DNA from: Nocardia aurea
GTDB lineage: Bacteria; Actinomycetota; Actinomycetes; Mycobacteriales; Mycobacteriaceae
Length of the DNA stretch: 64,000 bases
Assembly (NCBI RefSeq): GCF_003123685.1
Contig: NZ_QCYJ01000172.1
Span: forward strand, 232,822-296,821
Reading direction: 5' to 3'
Each line of letters starts with the position of its first letter. Position 1 is the stretch's first letter. A program made the translations under genes and the position numbers. Positions 52,364 to 60,740 of this stretch are shown here, piece by piece. The notes beneath the pieces were generated by a model. It was not told where the DNA came from, searched no databases, and worked only from the letters and a program-made list of their open reading frames with translations.

Positions 52364-55114
52364 CTACGCGGCGTCCACCGCAACGACACCCCGCCGAATG
52401 GCGCGCACAGCCTTCGCCGCCGTCGCGGCCACCTCGACGTCGTCGGCGGTGCCGTGGATCTGGTCGAGCAGATCGATGACCTGCCTGCACCAGCGCACGA
52501 AATCGCCCGCCGACAGCGGCGACCCCTGATCACCGCTGGCCAGCAACGACTCGGCCAACCCCTCGCCGCCGGCCCATTTGTGGACACCGGCGACGAAACC
52601 GGTGTCGAGTTCCCTGGTGGGCGCGAGTTTGTGCCGGGCCTCGTCGGTCCGCAACTGGCTCCACACTCCGATGGTCGCGCCGAGCGCGCGCCGAATCGGT
52701 TCGGTCGGACCGGTGGCGCCGAGGTAACCGCCTTCTTGCCGCGATTCGAACACCAGCGCGGAAACCACGCCCGCCAGTTCGGCCGGACCGAGCCCGCGCC
52801 ACAGGCCCTGGCGCAGGCATTCGGCGACGAGCAGATCGCATTCGGCGTAGACGCGCGCGAGCCTGCGTCCGTCCGCGGTCACCTCGCCCGCGTGCACGAA
52901 ACCGCGCTCCTCGAGCAGCCCGAGAATCCGGTCGAAGGTGCGTGCCAGCGAATTCGTGGTGGCGGCAACCTTCTGGCGCATGGAGTCGGTCTCCCGGCTC
53001 AGGCGGTTGTAGCGCTCGCCGACCCGGCTCATCTGCTCCCGATCGGCGCGGGTGTGCGCCGGATGCGAACGCAGACTGCGACGCAACGTGGACAGTTCCC
53101 TGTCGTCGGCCGCACCCGAGCGCTTGTTCCTGCGCTGCCTGCCCGGCACCGAGATCCCGGTGTCGCGCAGCGCGGAGGCCAGATCGCGCCTGATGCGCGC
53201 GGTCCTGTGGTCGACCCGCCGCGGCAATCGCATATGCCCGAGCGCCTCGGCGGGCACCGGGAAGTCGGCGACCGAGACCCGGCCCGCCCATTTGTCCTCG
53301 GTGAGGACGAGCGGACGCGGATCCCCCGGTGTCGTGTCCGGCTCCAGGATCACCGCGAGTCCGGCCCGCCTGCCGGTCGGAATCGCCACCACGTCGCCGC
53401 GGCGCAACGCGGTCAGTGCCGTCACCGCCGCACCGCGACGATCCATCCTGGTCTGCTGTTCGAGCTGACGTTCGCGCTGTTTGATCCGCTCGCGCAGCGA
53501 GATGTATTCCAGGAAGCCACCTTCGGCGCCGTCGAGTTGTCCGCGCAGTTTGCGCAGCTGCATCTCGTTGCGTTCGATGCCGCGCACCAGCCCGACCACC
53601 GAGCGATCGGCCTGGAACTGCGCGAAGGACCGCTCGAGCAGCGCCCGCGCCTCGTCGGAGCCCATCCGGTCGATCAGATTGATGGACATGTTGTAGCCGG
53701 GCTTGAACGAACTGCGCAGCGGGTAGGTCCTGGTCGAGGCCAGACCAGCGACCGCGCTGGTATCGACCTCGGGCTGCCAGAGCACCACGGCGTGCCCCTC
53801 GACATCGATACCGCGCCGACCGGCACGACCGGTGAGCTGGGTGTACTCCCCCGGTGTCAGTTCGGCGTGCGATTCACCGTTGAATTTGACCAACCGCTCC
53901 AGCACCACCGTCCGCGCGGGCATGTTGATGCCGAGCGCGAGGGTTTCGGTGGCGAACACCGCGCGGACCAGCCCGCGCACGAACAATTCCTCGACCGTGT
54001 GCCGGAACGCGGGCAGCATCCCCGCGTGATGGGCGGCCAACCCGCGGTGCAGCGCCTCGCGCCACTCCCAGTAGCCGAGCACCTCCAGATCACCCTTGGG
54101 CAGGTCCCCGGTATGCCTGTCGATGATCGCGTCGATCTCGGCGAGATCGGCGTCGCGGCTCAGATCGAGCCGCGACCGCAGGCATTGCGCCAGCGCGCCG
54201 TCGCAGCCCGCCCGGCTGAAGATGAACGTGATCGCGGGCAGCAGCCCTTCCTCGTCCAGTTTCGCCAGCACCTCCGGGCGTGGCAACGGACGGAAATCGC
54301 GCCTGCCGCCACCGCGACCGCGCGGGCCGCCGCCCCAGCCGTTCATCCGGTCGGCCGCCTCGCGCTGCTTGATGTAGCGCACGAGATCCTCGTCGACCAG
54401 CACCTTCTGCTCGCTGGACTCGGTGTCGAACAGATCGAACATGCGTCGCCCGACCATGACGTGCTGCCACAGCGGCACCGGCCTGGTCTCGTCGACCACG
54501 ACGCTGGTGTCGCCGCGCACGGTCTCCATCCACGCGCCGAACTCCTCGGCATTGCTCACCGTGGCCGACAGGCTGACCAACCGCACCTCGGCGGGCAGAT
54601 GCAGGATCACTTCCTCCCACACCGCGCCGCGGAACCGGTCGGCCAGGTAGTGCACCTCGTCCATCACCACGAAGGACAGCCCGCGCAGCGCGTCCGACGA
54701 CGCGTACAGCATGTTGCGCAGGACCTCGGTCGTCATGACGACCACCGGCGCGTTCGGGTTGATCGCCTGGTCACCGGTCAACAGACCGACCTGGTCGCGC
54801 CCGTACCGTTCGGTCAGATCGGCGAACTTCTGGTTCGACAGCGCCTTGATCGGCGTCGTGTAGAAGCACTTCCCCCCGGCGGCCAAGGCCATGTGCACGG
54901 CGAATTCGCCGACGACGGTCTTACCCGCACCGGTGGGAGCGCACACCAGAACCCCGTGCCCGTCCTCCAACGCCGCGCAGGCGTCGCGCTGGAAGGGGTC
55001 GAGGGTGAATTTCAGCTCGGCGGAGAATTTCGCCAATTCGCCCGTCCGAGACCGGTCAACTGTCACTCGTTCTGACACGCTTTCGTCGCGGACGTGCTGC
55101 CCTTCATGTGTCAC
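52364..55114 (-). CDS. helY: DEAD/DEAH-box RNA helicase HelY
   Basis: A 916-residue Ski2/Mtr4-like helicase. Walker A is APTGAGKT at 59-66, the DEAH-type box is DEVH at 152-155, motif III is SLSATVSNA, motif VI is QLTGRAGRRG, and a DSHCT-like C-terminal domain is present. It probably unwinds structured RNA. The GTG start overlaps no other gene; AGGTGAA lies upstream. In M. tuberculosis tatC lies next to helY on its upstream side; here the conserved order ends at this gene's 5' end. Confidence 0.95.
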   Translation of the reverse strand: MTHEGQHVRDESVSERVTVDRSRTGELAKFSAELKFTLDPFQRDACAALEDGHGVLVCAPTGAGKTVVGEFAVHMALAAGGKCFYTTPIKALSNQKFADLTERYGRDQVGLLTGDQAINPNAPVVVMTTEVLRNMLYASSDALRGLSFVVMDEVHYLADRFRGAVWEEVILHLPAEVRLVSLSATVSNAEEFGAWMETVRGDTSVVVDETRPVPLWQHVMVGRRMFDLFDTESSEQKVLVDEDLVRYIKQREAADRMNGWGGGPRGRGGGRRDFRPLPRPEVLAKLDEEGLLPAITFIFSRAGCDGALAQCLRSRLDLSRDADLAEIDAIIDRHTGDLPKGDLEVLGYWEWREALHRGLAAHHAGMLPAFRHTVEELFVRGLVRAVFATETLALGINMPARTVVLERLVKFNGESHAELTPGEYTQLTGRAGRRGIDVEGHAVVLWQPEVDTSAVAGLASTRTYPLRSSFKPGYNMSINLIDRMGSDEARALLERSFAQFQADRSVVGLVRGIERNEMQLRKLRGQLDGAEGGFLEYISLRERIKQRERQLEQQTRMDRRGAAVTALTALRRGDVVAIPTGRRAGLAVILEPDTTPGDPRPLVLTEDKWAGRVSVADFPVPAEALGHMRLPRRVDHRTARIRRDLASALRDTGISVPGRQRRNKRSGAADDRELSTLRRSLRSHPAHTRADREQMSRVGERYNRLSRETDSMRQKVAATTNSLARTFDRILGLLEERGFVHAGEVTADGRRLARVYAECDLLVAECLRQGLWRGLGPAELAGVVSALVFESRQEGGYLGATGPTEPIRRALGATIGVWSQLRTDEARHKLAPTRELDTGFVAGVHKWAGGEGLAESLLASGDQGSPLSAGDFVRWCRQVIDLLDQIHGTADDVEVAATAAKAVRAIRRGVVAVDAA

Positions 55115-55133
55115 TTCACCTATTTAACACGGC

Positions 55134-55823
55134 ATGGCCGACAACCAGCACCGGAGCGGACCGGGCCCGCGCGATGAGCGGAGCGGTCCTGTGAGCGCCG
55201 GGCCGACGTCGCCGTCGCTTTCCGATGCCACCGGCCGTGGCGGCGGGACCTACCTGCGTGATGCCGAGACGGTGGCGGCCCTGTCACCGGCCGCGGTCAC
55301 CGCGCCGTGTGCGGTTCGCGATTCGCGGTGGGTCTACGGCTTGCGTCGGGTGGATTGCCACGGTCGCGTCATCGACAAGAAGGTCATCGGCGCGCTGGGC
55401 TGGATCAGCGGCGCGCGGCTGGAGGGATCCGCGGTCGAGGGGTCGGCGCGGCTCGCGCTCGACGCCGAGGGCCGCAACCGAGTCACCAGGCACGGCGATC
55501 GCTGGCTCAGCGCGCGGCTGCGCAGGCGGCTACGGCTCGATGCCGGTGATCAGGTGCTCTCGGTCGCCGACACCACCGACGCGACGCTGTGCGTCTTCAC
55601 GATAGGTGCCCTGGACCGGCTCATGGGCGCCACTCTGGACAACTCCGACAACGAGGTGGCCCTTCATGACCTCATCGCCGAAAACCGAGATCGCGGCCGT
55701 TCGTCTGCTGCTCGACCGATTGGGCGTGACCGCGCAGGATCTCCTCGCGGACCCGCACAGGCTGCGGAAGTGCCGACCTGGCGAGTGCCGCTGATTGTTC
55801 GAGGCGGGCGTTGGCCCGGGTGA
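55134..55823 (+). CDS. AbrB-like DNA-binding protein, altered C terminus
   Basis: The 229-residue frame contains a stretch (about 60-165) that resembles an AbrB/MazE-type protein common in Nocardia accessory regions: VYGLRRVDCHGRVIDKKVIG and DAEGRNRVTRHGDRWLSARL. From about residue 178 the composition becomes Arg-rich and unlike a protein; there the frame overlaps the integrase fragment at 55666. This suggests a frameshift or fusion near the 3' end. It is divergent from helY, with 19 bp between starts. Confidence 0.5.
   Translation: MADNQHRSGPGPRDERSGPVSAGPTSPSLSDATGRGGGTYLRDAETVAALSPAAVTAPCAVRDSRWVYGLRRVDCHGRVIDKKVIGALGWISGARLEGSAVEGSARLALDAEGRNRVTRHGDRWLSARLRRRLRLDAGDQVLSVADTTDATLCVFTIGALDRLMGATLDNSDNEVALHDLIAENRDRGRSSAARPIGRDRAGSPRGPAQAAEVPTWRVPLIVRGGRWPG
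55666..55794 (+). pseudogene. N-terminal fragment of a tyrosine integrase
   Basis: A 42-residue frame, TEIAAVRLLLDRLGVTAQDL and a short tail, resembles the beginning of tyrosine recombinases that usually follow an AbrB-like gene in Nocardia. The rest of the gene is missing; an MFS fragment follows. Recognised by resemblance only. Confidence 0.4.
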
Positions 55824-55872
55824 GCAGCGGCGCGGGTAACAGGCTCGGCAGTGCCGATTGGTGGGCGAGGTC

Positions 55873-56262
55873 CTAGGCCAACGACACCGCACCGAAAACC
55901 AGCACCAGGCCGACCAGCAGCGGCATCGTCAACACCTGCATCGCCGCCGCGAGCGGGATCAGCGCCAGCACCGCGGCCCGGATGAAATCCGCGCCGACCA
56001 CGACCGGTTTGCGTCGGTACCGGTCGATCAACACCCCCGCGATCAGGCCGAACAGCAGGTACGGCAACCTTTGAGCCGCGCGCAGCACACCCAACTCGAA
56101 ACTCGAAGCCCCCAGCGTCAGCAGCGCGAGCAACCGCAGGGCTCGAGCGGTGATATAGATCCCGAAGGTCGACACACCATCGGCGAACCAGAACCACCCG
56201 AAACCCGGCACCGTCGGCAGCGGGTACCGAGAACACGATCGGATGACATCCTCCGCCGACAC
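55873..56262 (-). pseudogene. MFS transporter fragment (siderophore-exporter-like)
   Basis: A 129-residue frame covers only the first three or so helices of an MFS protein: GFGWFWFADGVSTFGIYITA, LRAAQRLPYLLFGLIAGVLI and the loop motif DRYRRKPVVV. It ends at a stop after GAVSLA, where an intact protein would have about 300 more residues. The closest feel is to EntS-like exporters. Confidence 0.65.
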
Positions 56263-56294
56263 CGGATCCCCTTCTCTTGCGCGAGATCAACACT

Positions 56295-56540
56295 GCCAGA
56301 ACGCAGTACACCAGCCGCCCGGTTCCGGCAGATATGCGTGCGATGGAACCCGCCGACTTTCGGGCATGCCACCGCGCCCGCCGATACCCGGCCCGCGCCG
56401 AGCAGATGCCCGTTGGGGCAGCGCCGCGGGGGAAGTTCGGCCCATTCGCCATCACGCAGCCGGTACAGCCTTCCGGCTTCGACCCGACGACCCGCGACGT
56501 ACTTCCGACCTTTATGGGTCGCAGATGCGTTCGAATAAGG
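56295..56540 (-). pseudogene. Degenerate small zinc-ribbon-like ORF
   Basis: One minus-strand frame reads RLYRLRDGEWAELPPRRCPN followed by GHLLGAG, and then GGFHRTHICRN, a pattern of small actinobacterial zinc-ribbon proteins (CPNGH with later Cys/His). There is no good start codon, and the second half loses the expected cysteines, so it is probably broken. Confidence 0.35.
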
Positions 56541-56588
56541 GGTTCGGGGGTGGATATCAAGGCTGGTCGCCTGGCATGCTCTGTGAGC

Positions 56589-56903
56589 ATGGCGACCGCA
56601 GGCTACTTGGTGCCGCCCGAGGATGGCGATGAACGGGCATTTGTCGAGTTCGCCCACACCTACAACGGATATGAGGCCTTCGGCGGTAGTCCGGAATCCC
56701 TTGCCTCGGCGACGCGGAAAGTTCGGATTGCCTGGGACGAGATCGGCGAGTTGCCCAACGATCTGGACCTGCTGCGGGGATGCCTGTTCCTCGAGGTCAG
56801 AGGGCATCGCCATCGCGGCGACGCGGAACCGTTCAACGAGCTCGCGTTCGTTCGCGCGTTGGTCGGCCGAATCCGGGAATTCTCAGGTGGAAGAGTGGAT
56901 TAG
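56589..56903 (+). CDS. Hypothetical protein
   Basis: A 104-residue soluble, mildly acidic protein (YLVPPEDGDERAFVEFAHTY, GELPNDLDLLRGCLFLEVRG). The start ATG 56589 follows GAGC. Composition and GC at third positions look genuine. I do not recognise the family. No membrane segment or signal peptide is visible. It sits among gene fragments. Confidence 0.5.
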   Translation: MATAGYLVPPEDGDERAFVEFAHTYNGYEAFGGSPESLASATRKVRIAWDEIGELPNDLDLLRGCLFLEVRGHRHRGDAEPFNELAFVRALVGRIREFSGGRVD

Positions 56904-56963
56904 GACCGGCTGACCATTTTTCCTGTGTCGCTGGTCGGCGGTTTCGGCCCGCGACCGATGCGG

Positions 56964-57136
56964 GCGTCAGCGGGTCCGGCCGAGCGCACCAATGCCGGTC
57001 ACCGGCTCTACACCGAAGCCGATGTCGCGCGCCTGTATCAGGTTCTGGCGTTGCGTCAGTCGGGTTCGGGATCGGAGTAGATCGCGAACGTACTCGCGGG
57101 CACCGTGACCATGGCGCGAGGGTTGGTCGCGCATCG
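56964..57136 (+). pseudogene. MerR family regulator fragment with in-frame stop
   Basis: The frame reads GPAERTNAGHRLYTEADVAR and LYQVLALRQSGSGSE, then TAG at 57078-57080, then IANVLAGTVTMARGLVAHRN. This matches the middle of MerR-type regulators. The N-terminal recognition helix is missing and the gene is interrupted. Confidence 0.6.
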
Positions 57137-57294
57137 CAACGATCTCCCCGTTACAAGCGAGACCGACTTCAATACAGTCGAGTCCACTGACATCCAAATC
57201 GCACGCCACTGATACTTTCGGGTTTTGTCACCGGAACCGTGTTCCCGAGCACCCCCGCGCCGCGGGCTCGGTCGGGGTGACGCAGGATGTCGCC

Positions 57295-57627
57295 ATGCGC
57301 TCTCAGGGCATTCTTCCCTTCCTCGGCCATGTCGTGTGGCTGACCGCGGAACAGGGAGGCCGCCGGTCCGGACCGCCGAACACCCCCGCCGGGTTCGAGT
57401 ACGTCTCGACTGGTCATGTCCCGCCGCACGGCGTCGAGGAGTCGGCTTCGTTCGTGCTGCGAGTGGAGGACCGGACGGCTTGGTGCTCACCGGCGACGGC
57501 GCGGTGGCTCACGTTCGACAACGTTGGCGCCCAGGCGGTGCGGCCGGGCAGCGTCGTCGTGATCACCGAGGGGCCGGTGCGGGTTGTCGCCTATTTCCAC
57601 GTCACCGAGGTCCTCGAGGAACGGTAG
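57295..57627 (+). CDS. Hypothetical protein, EF-Tu-like beta-barrel
   Basis: A 110-residue protein (VVWLTAEQGGRRSGPPNTPA and SFVLRVEDRTAW; the end GSVVVITEGPVRVVAYFHV) resembles small actinobacterial proteins related to the EF-Tu C-terminal barrel. ATG 57295 is chosen; GTG 57277 is in frame. The function is unknown. Its 3' end overlaps the convergent gene at 57591 by 37 bp. Confidence 0.55.
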   Translation: MRSQGILPFLGHVVWLTAEQGGRRSGPPNTPAGFEYVSTGHVPPHGVEESASFVLRVEDRTAWCSPATARWLTFDNVGAQAVRPGSVVVITEGPVRVVAYFHVTEVLEER

Positions 57628-58004
57628 TAGGGCGGGGATACGCGATCCCAGACGGCGTCGGATCTGCTGATGATCTTGCGGAGTTCGCGGGCGCTTCTCG
57701 GCGAGATCGCCTGCATCACGATGTCGAGAAGAGCGCGGGCTTCGAGGGGATTGCCGCAGCAGTACCAGTGCACGTTGCCTACCTCGTAATCGCTCCACAG
57801 CTCGCGCCGGGGACGGTGGACGTAGTCCTTCCACCGGCGCACGGCTGCACCGACTTCCCCTGGCCGCAGATAGCTGCGAGTGTGCTCGAGGTCGTGGATC
57901 TCGGACAGTGTGCGCGAGGACAGACCGTCGATGACTGGTTTCGCATCCGGCGTTCGGCAGCTGCAGGTGCCGGATCGGGAATGGCCCGGCCGACTACGCG
58001 GCAT
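57591..58004 (-). CDS. Hypothetical protein, probably N-terminally truncated
   Basis: A 137-residue frame whose core (residues about 35-120, RRELWSDYEVGNVHWYCCGN, PLEARALLDIVMQA, SARELRKIISRSD) matches a conserved actinobacterial hypothetical family. In that family the protein is usually longer, with a cysteine-rich N-terminal zinc-binding part; only CSCRTPDAK remains here. The start is therefore doubtful. Confidence 0.5.
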   Translation of the reverse strand: MPRSRPGHSRSGTCSCRTPDAKPVIDGLSSRTLSEIHDLEHTRSYLRPGEVGAAVRRWKDYVHRPRRELWSDYEVGNVHWYCCGNPLEARALLDIVMQAISPRSARELRKIISRSDAVWDRVSPPYYRSSRTSVTWK

Positions 58005-58219
58005 GGCCCTTTCGGGTCGTCGTCATCTGCTCATGGTGCCATGTTCAGTCGGAGCTCGCGAGCCGGTGGCGCTGCGACCGGGAGGTCACGGGCGGCTTTC
58101 ACTTCGCCGTGCACGACGGCCAGCCTCACTCCGACCCCGCGAGTGCTCTCGCGCAGCGCAGCGCGTTCAGGACTGTTTCCGACGTCGCCCGGATGGACTC
58201 TCAGCACCCCCGCGTGTAG
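57983..58219 (+). pseudogene. Possible coding fragment without start codon
   Basis: A plus-strand frame with strong GC at third positions reads DYAAWPFRVVVICSWCHVQS and GGFHFAVHDGQPHSDPASAL, ending at TAG near 58217. No ATG, GTG or TTG precedes it in frame. It overlaps the start of the minus-strand hypothetical gene. It may be the remains of a small zinc-ribbon protein. Confidence 0.3.
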
Positions 58220-58285
58220 CCCGAGTTCACCGCACGCCGGGTGATCGCCTCGGGCAACATGTCGACCTGCCGCCCTGGCGGTCCA

Positions 58286-58480
58286 CTACTTCTCGGTAGA
58301 CCGTATCGCGAGCAACCCGATATCCACCGCCCGGCGGCAGGCCGCGACCAACGCGCGGGTGACCTCGACGCGATCGAGGTCGAGTTCGGCGGCGATCTCC
58401 GACGGGCACGACAGCGAATCGGTCCAGGGCATTGCGGGGGAATTCCCGTTCGGCTGGGCCGGCGCGATGACCGGAAGCAT
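58286..58480 (-). CDS. Small hypothetical protein with helix-turn-helix-like end
   Basis: A frame of about 64 residues from ATG 58480. The second half (SCPSEIAAELDLDRVEVTRA, LVAACRRAVDIGLLAIR) looks like a winged-helix turn. It may be a genuine small regulator beside the PAS-ANTAR gene, which starts 62 bp away on the other strand. Confidence 0.35.
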   Translation of the reverse strand: MLPVIAPAQPNGNSPAMPWTDSLSCPSEIAAELDLDRVEVTRALVAACRRAVDIGLLAIRSTEK

Positions 58481-58542
58481 CGCAGACGAATAGTTGCGCG
58501 CCGGTGCTGGTTCGTACCGCAGCCTGGTGGTAGTCGGCAGGA

Positions 58543-59244
58543 ATGGATGGTGAAACAAGTGAGAAACCGGAGCCGAATGTAGGCGAGGACCAGCGTGAGC
58601 GGCCCTCCCCCGATGGTCCGGGAGCGGTGGGCTCCTTCCGGTTCTGGTTCGACGACCATCGTTGGGAATGGTCGGAAGAGATCTGGCACCTCTACGGCTA
58701 CCAGCCCGGTGAGATGACCCCCACCACCGAGTTGCTGCTGGCCCACAACCACCCCGACGACCGCGCCGCGGTCGCTGACGCCCTCGCGGCCGCGGTACGC
58801 GACCACGGGGCCTTCGGCAGCCATCACCGCGTCATCGACACAGCAGGGGTCCATCACCAGGTGATGGTGGTGGGCGACGGAATGTTCGACGCGACCGGCA
58901 CCGTGGTCGGCACACAAGGCTATTTCATCGACTTGACCGCCAGCATCGCCACCTACGGGCGAGAAGCAATCGACGACGTACTCCCCGACCTGGTGACCTC
59001 ACGCGCCGACATCGAACAGGCCAAAGGAATTCTGACCCTGGCCTACGGACTCAGCCCCGATCAGGCATTCGCGACACTGCGGTGGCGATCCCAAGAGACC
59101 AACGTCAAACTCCGGACCTTGGCGCGACGTCTGGTCGCCGCAGCCAGAGCACTACACGGAGGACCTCCCGAACAACGACTACAGATGGACCACATTCTGC
59201 TGAGCCTGCACGAATACCTGGACCCACCCGACGACCAAACCTGA
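58543..59244 (+). CDS. PAS and ANTAR domain protein
   Basis: The 233-residue protein has a PAS fold (about 30-135; FRFWFDDHRWEWSEEIWHLY and HHRVIDTAGVHHQVMVVGDG) and a C-terminal ANTAR RNA-binding domain (about 150-215; ADIEQAKGILTLAYGLSPDQ, AFATLRWRSQETNVKLRTLA). ANTAR proteins act as antiterminators by binding paired hexaloop hairpins in nascent RNA. There is no kinase next to it; the PAS domain is probably the sensor. It is one of the few complete genes in this region. Confidence 0.88.
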   Translation: MDGETSEKPEPNVGEDQRERPSPDGPGAVGSFRFWFDDHRWEWSEEIWHLYGYQPGEMTPTTELLLAHNHPDDRAAVADALAAAVRDHGAFGSHHRVIDTAGVHHQVMVVGDGMFDATGTVVGTQGYFIDLTASIATYGREAIDDVLPDLVTSRADIEQAKGILTLAYGLSPDQAFATLRWRSQETNVKLRTLARRLVAAARALHGGPPEQRLQMDHILLSLHEYLDPPDDQT

Positions 59245-59542
59245 CCGCAGAGGTGAAGGATCTCGGTACTGCCGCTTCGCCCCCGGACAAGGTCGTGGGG
59301 GTTCAAATCCGGAAGGGGCTCGGCCATTACGCACACGCCCTCCGACGAAAGAAGGTACTGGTGTTGGACTGAGGTAGCGATCCCAACTTTCGGCGCAGGG
59401 TTCAAGAACCGCAGCTTGTGAATCGCCGAGACTATTCGCTGCATGCTGATGCAGATGTAGTGCCGTTTACACTTGCCCGACAGAGGATTTCGTCAATATC
59501 CAGACACCACACACTCTCTAGGCACCGAGTGTTGGCACGTAC
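59245..59542. other. Gene-poor stretch with tRNA-like fragment
   Basis: No gene is seen. AAGGTCGTGGGGGTTCAAAT at 59289-59308 looks like the variable loop and 5' half of a tRNA T-arm, but the sequence after it does not pair, so it is not a tRNA gene. It could be a relic attachment site. Confidence 0.35.
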
Positions 59543-59977
59543 CTACCCTTCACCGCATGCGAACTTTATTGAAAGAATGAGCTTTTCGCCGCGTGACACT
59601 GTGTCGCGTCGACTGGTCGACAAGTCGGGAACCGCGCGTAGTGCGTCTCCGCCACCCACATGATCGACGCTGATGGAACACCCGTCTGGATATTTACCGT
59701 AGACGAGCCACTCTGAACCGGACGGGCCACGGCGCCTGCTCATTTCCTGGAATGCCACCCCCGGAGCGGTGATGCGATCCTGCGGCCGGTCGACGACCGG
59801 GCCGAGGAACACCTTTGTGACGACCAAGCGGTCAAGATTCTCTTCGCTGGTGGAGACTGTTTCGAATCCGTTCACTTCGGTTGCCCTGGCGTGCCGTACG
59901 GCTGCGGGCGGATCGAGTTTCGCATGTGTCTTGCCCCAGATCACCAGCCCGATGAGAACCACTGGCACGAGAATCAC
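59543..59977 (-). CDS. Hypothetical membrane-anchored protein
   Basis: A 144-residue frame with an N-terminal helix (VVLIGLVIWGKTHAK) and an extracellular domain with two cysteines (YGKYPDGCSI, KFACGEG). The only in-frame start is GTG 59977, inside the hydrophobic stretch; upstream codons (AGFGILVA) would extend the helix naturally but reach a stop without a start codon. The gene may have lost its N terminus. Confidence 0.45.
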   Translation of the reverse strand: MILVPVVLIGLVIWGKTHAKLDPPAAVRHARATEVNGFETVSTSEENLDRLVVTKVFLGPVVDRPQDRITAPGVAFQEMSRRRGPSGSEWLVYGKYPDGCSISVDHVGGGDALRAVPDLSTSRRDTVSRGEKLILSIKFACGEG

Positions 59978-60023
59978 GGCGACGAGGATACCGAATCCGG
60001 CGAACCGTTTCGTAGCTGGTGCG

Positions 60024-60319
60024 CTATCGACATGTGTAGGCTCCGTCTATCAATTCGGAAGCTTTCGCAAACGAGCCCTCGTTCATTGTGAGATAGTTCT
60101 TCACCTGCGGACCGAGCTCTGCTTGCGCGAGGTACGCGTCCATGGCACCTTCGGAGTTGTATCCGGCAGCCCCGGATCGGACAGAGCGAAGGAGAAGATC
60201 GCCCCGGCCGCGGTCAGTTGAAGAACGAAGATTCCTTGTTGAAGGGTTCCTCGACGCTCTGTTTCTGCCCGAAGAGCTGTGAACTCGGCCAAGGGCCCCC
60301 ACGCTTCATCGTCAGCCAT
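60024..60319 (-). pseudogene. Broken membrane-protein gene in two frames
   Basis: From ATG 60319 one frame reads MADDEAWGPLAEFTALRAET and GIFVLQLTAAGAIFSFALSD, a recognisable N terminus of an actinobacterial membrane protein. It then breaks down near 60170. A different frame continues to 60024 with EGAMDAYLAQAELGPQVKNY and ends ASELIDGAYTCR. This looks like a fusion of two gene pieces or a frameshift. Confidence 0.45.
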
Positions 60320-60585
60320 CCGTTCATCCCCCTGAAAGCCGTTCTCATCAGCAATATTACGCGGAAAGAGAGGAACAGGCCGATCACATTCTGGCGTCAG
60401 CCGCAGGACGACGTGGGCGACAAGCGGCTAAGTCGGTTCAGGCAGGTTAGGTGTAGTCGGTTTCGCGGCTGATGCCGAATTCCTTGGCAAGCGAGGATTT
60501 CGGCTCTCCCGCAGCGGCACGGGCGCGGAGTTGAGTGTTTCGAATTCTGCCGACGGCTGTCGGCTGCTCTTGAAGACACAGTCGG
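60320..60585. other. Gene-free stretch before the insertion sequence
   Basis: No coding potential or known feature is seen in these 266 bases. Confidence 0.35.
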
Positions 60586-60684
60586 CTAGGCGGTGTTTCA
60601 AAGTGGCGGTTCGGCGACGCTGTGTTGTCGGATGGGTGTTGAAAGATGTTGTGCAGGTGAGCGTGTCAGTGACCTGAAGTAGGT

Positions 60685-60740
60685 GAGGTCTCCGGTAGAA
60701 GGTTCAGCGACCAAGCAAAACCTGAAGTACCGGAGACCTC
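60685..60740 (+). promoter_or_regulatory. Hairpin covering the transposase ribosome binding site
   Basis: GAGGTCTCCGGTA (60685-60697) and TACCGGAGACCTC (60728-60740) pair perfectly over 13 bp. The right arm contains GGAG (60732-60735), 5 bases before GTG 60741. A transcript reading through the region would fold and hide this site. Confidence 0.8.

Noticed and set aside
52355..55075. 906-residue plus-strand frame
   Set aside because: It is antisense to helY.
56118..56813. 231-residue minus-strand frame taken as one gene
   Set aside because: Only a short internal stretch looks protein-like (zinc-ribbon pattern); the rest is a shadow of the gene at 56589 and of the MFS fragment.
59281..59320. 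tRNA gene
   Set aside because: Only half of a T-arm is present; no acceptor stem or anticodon arm can be drawn.
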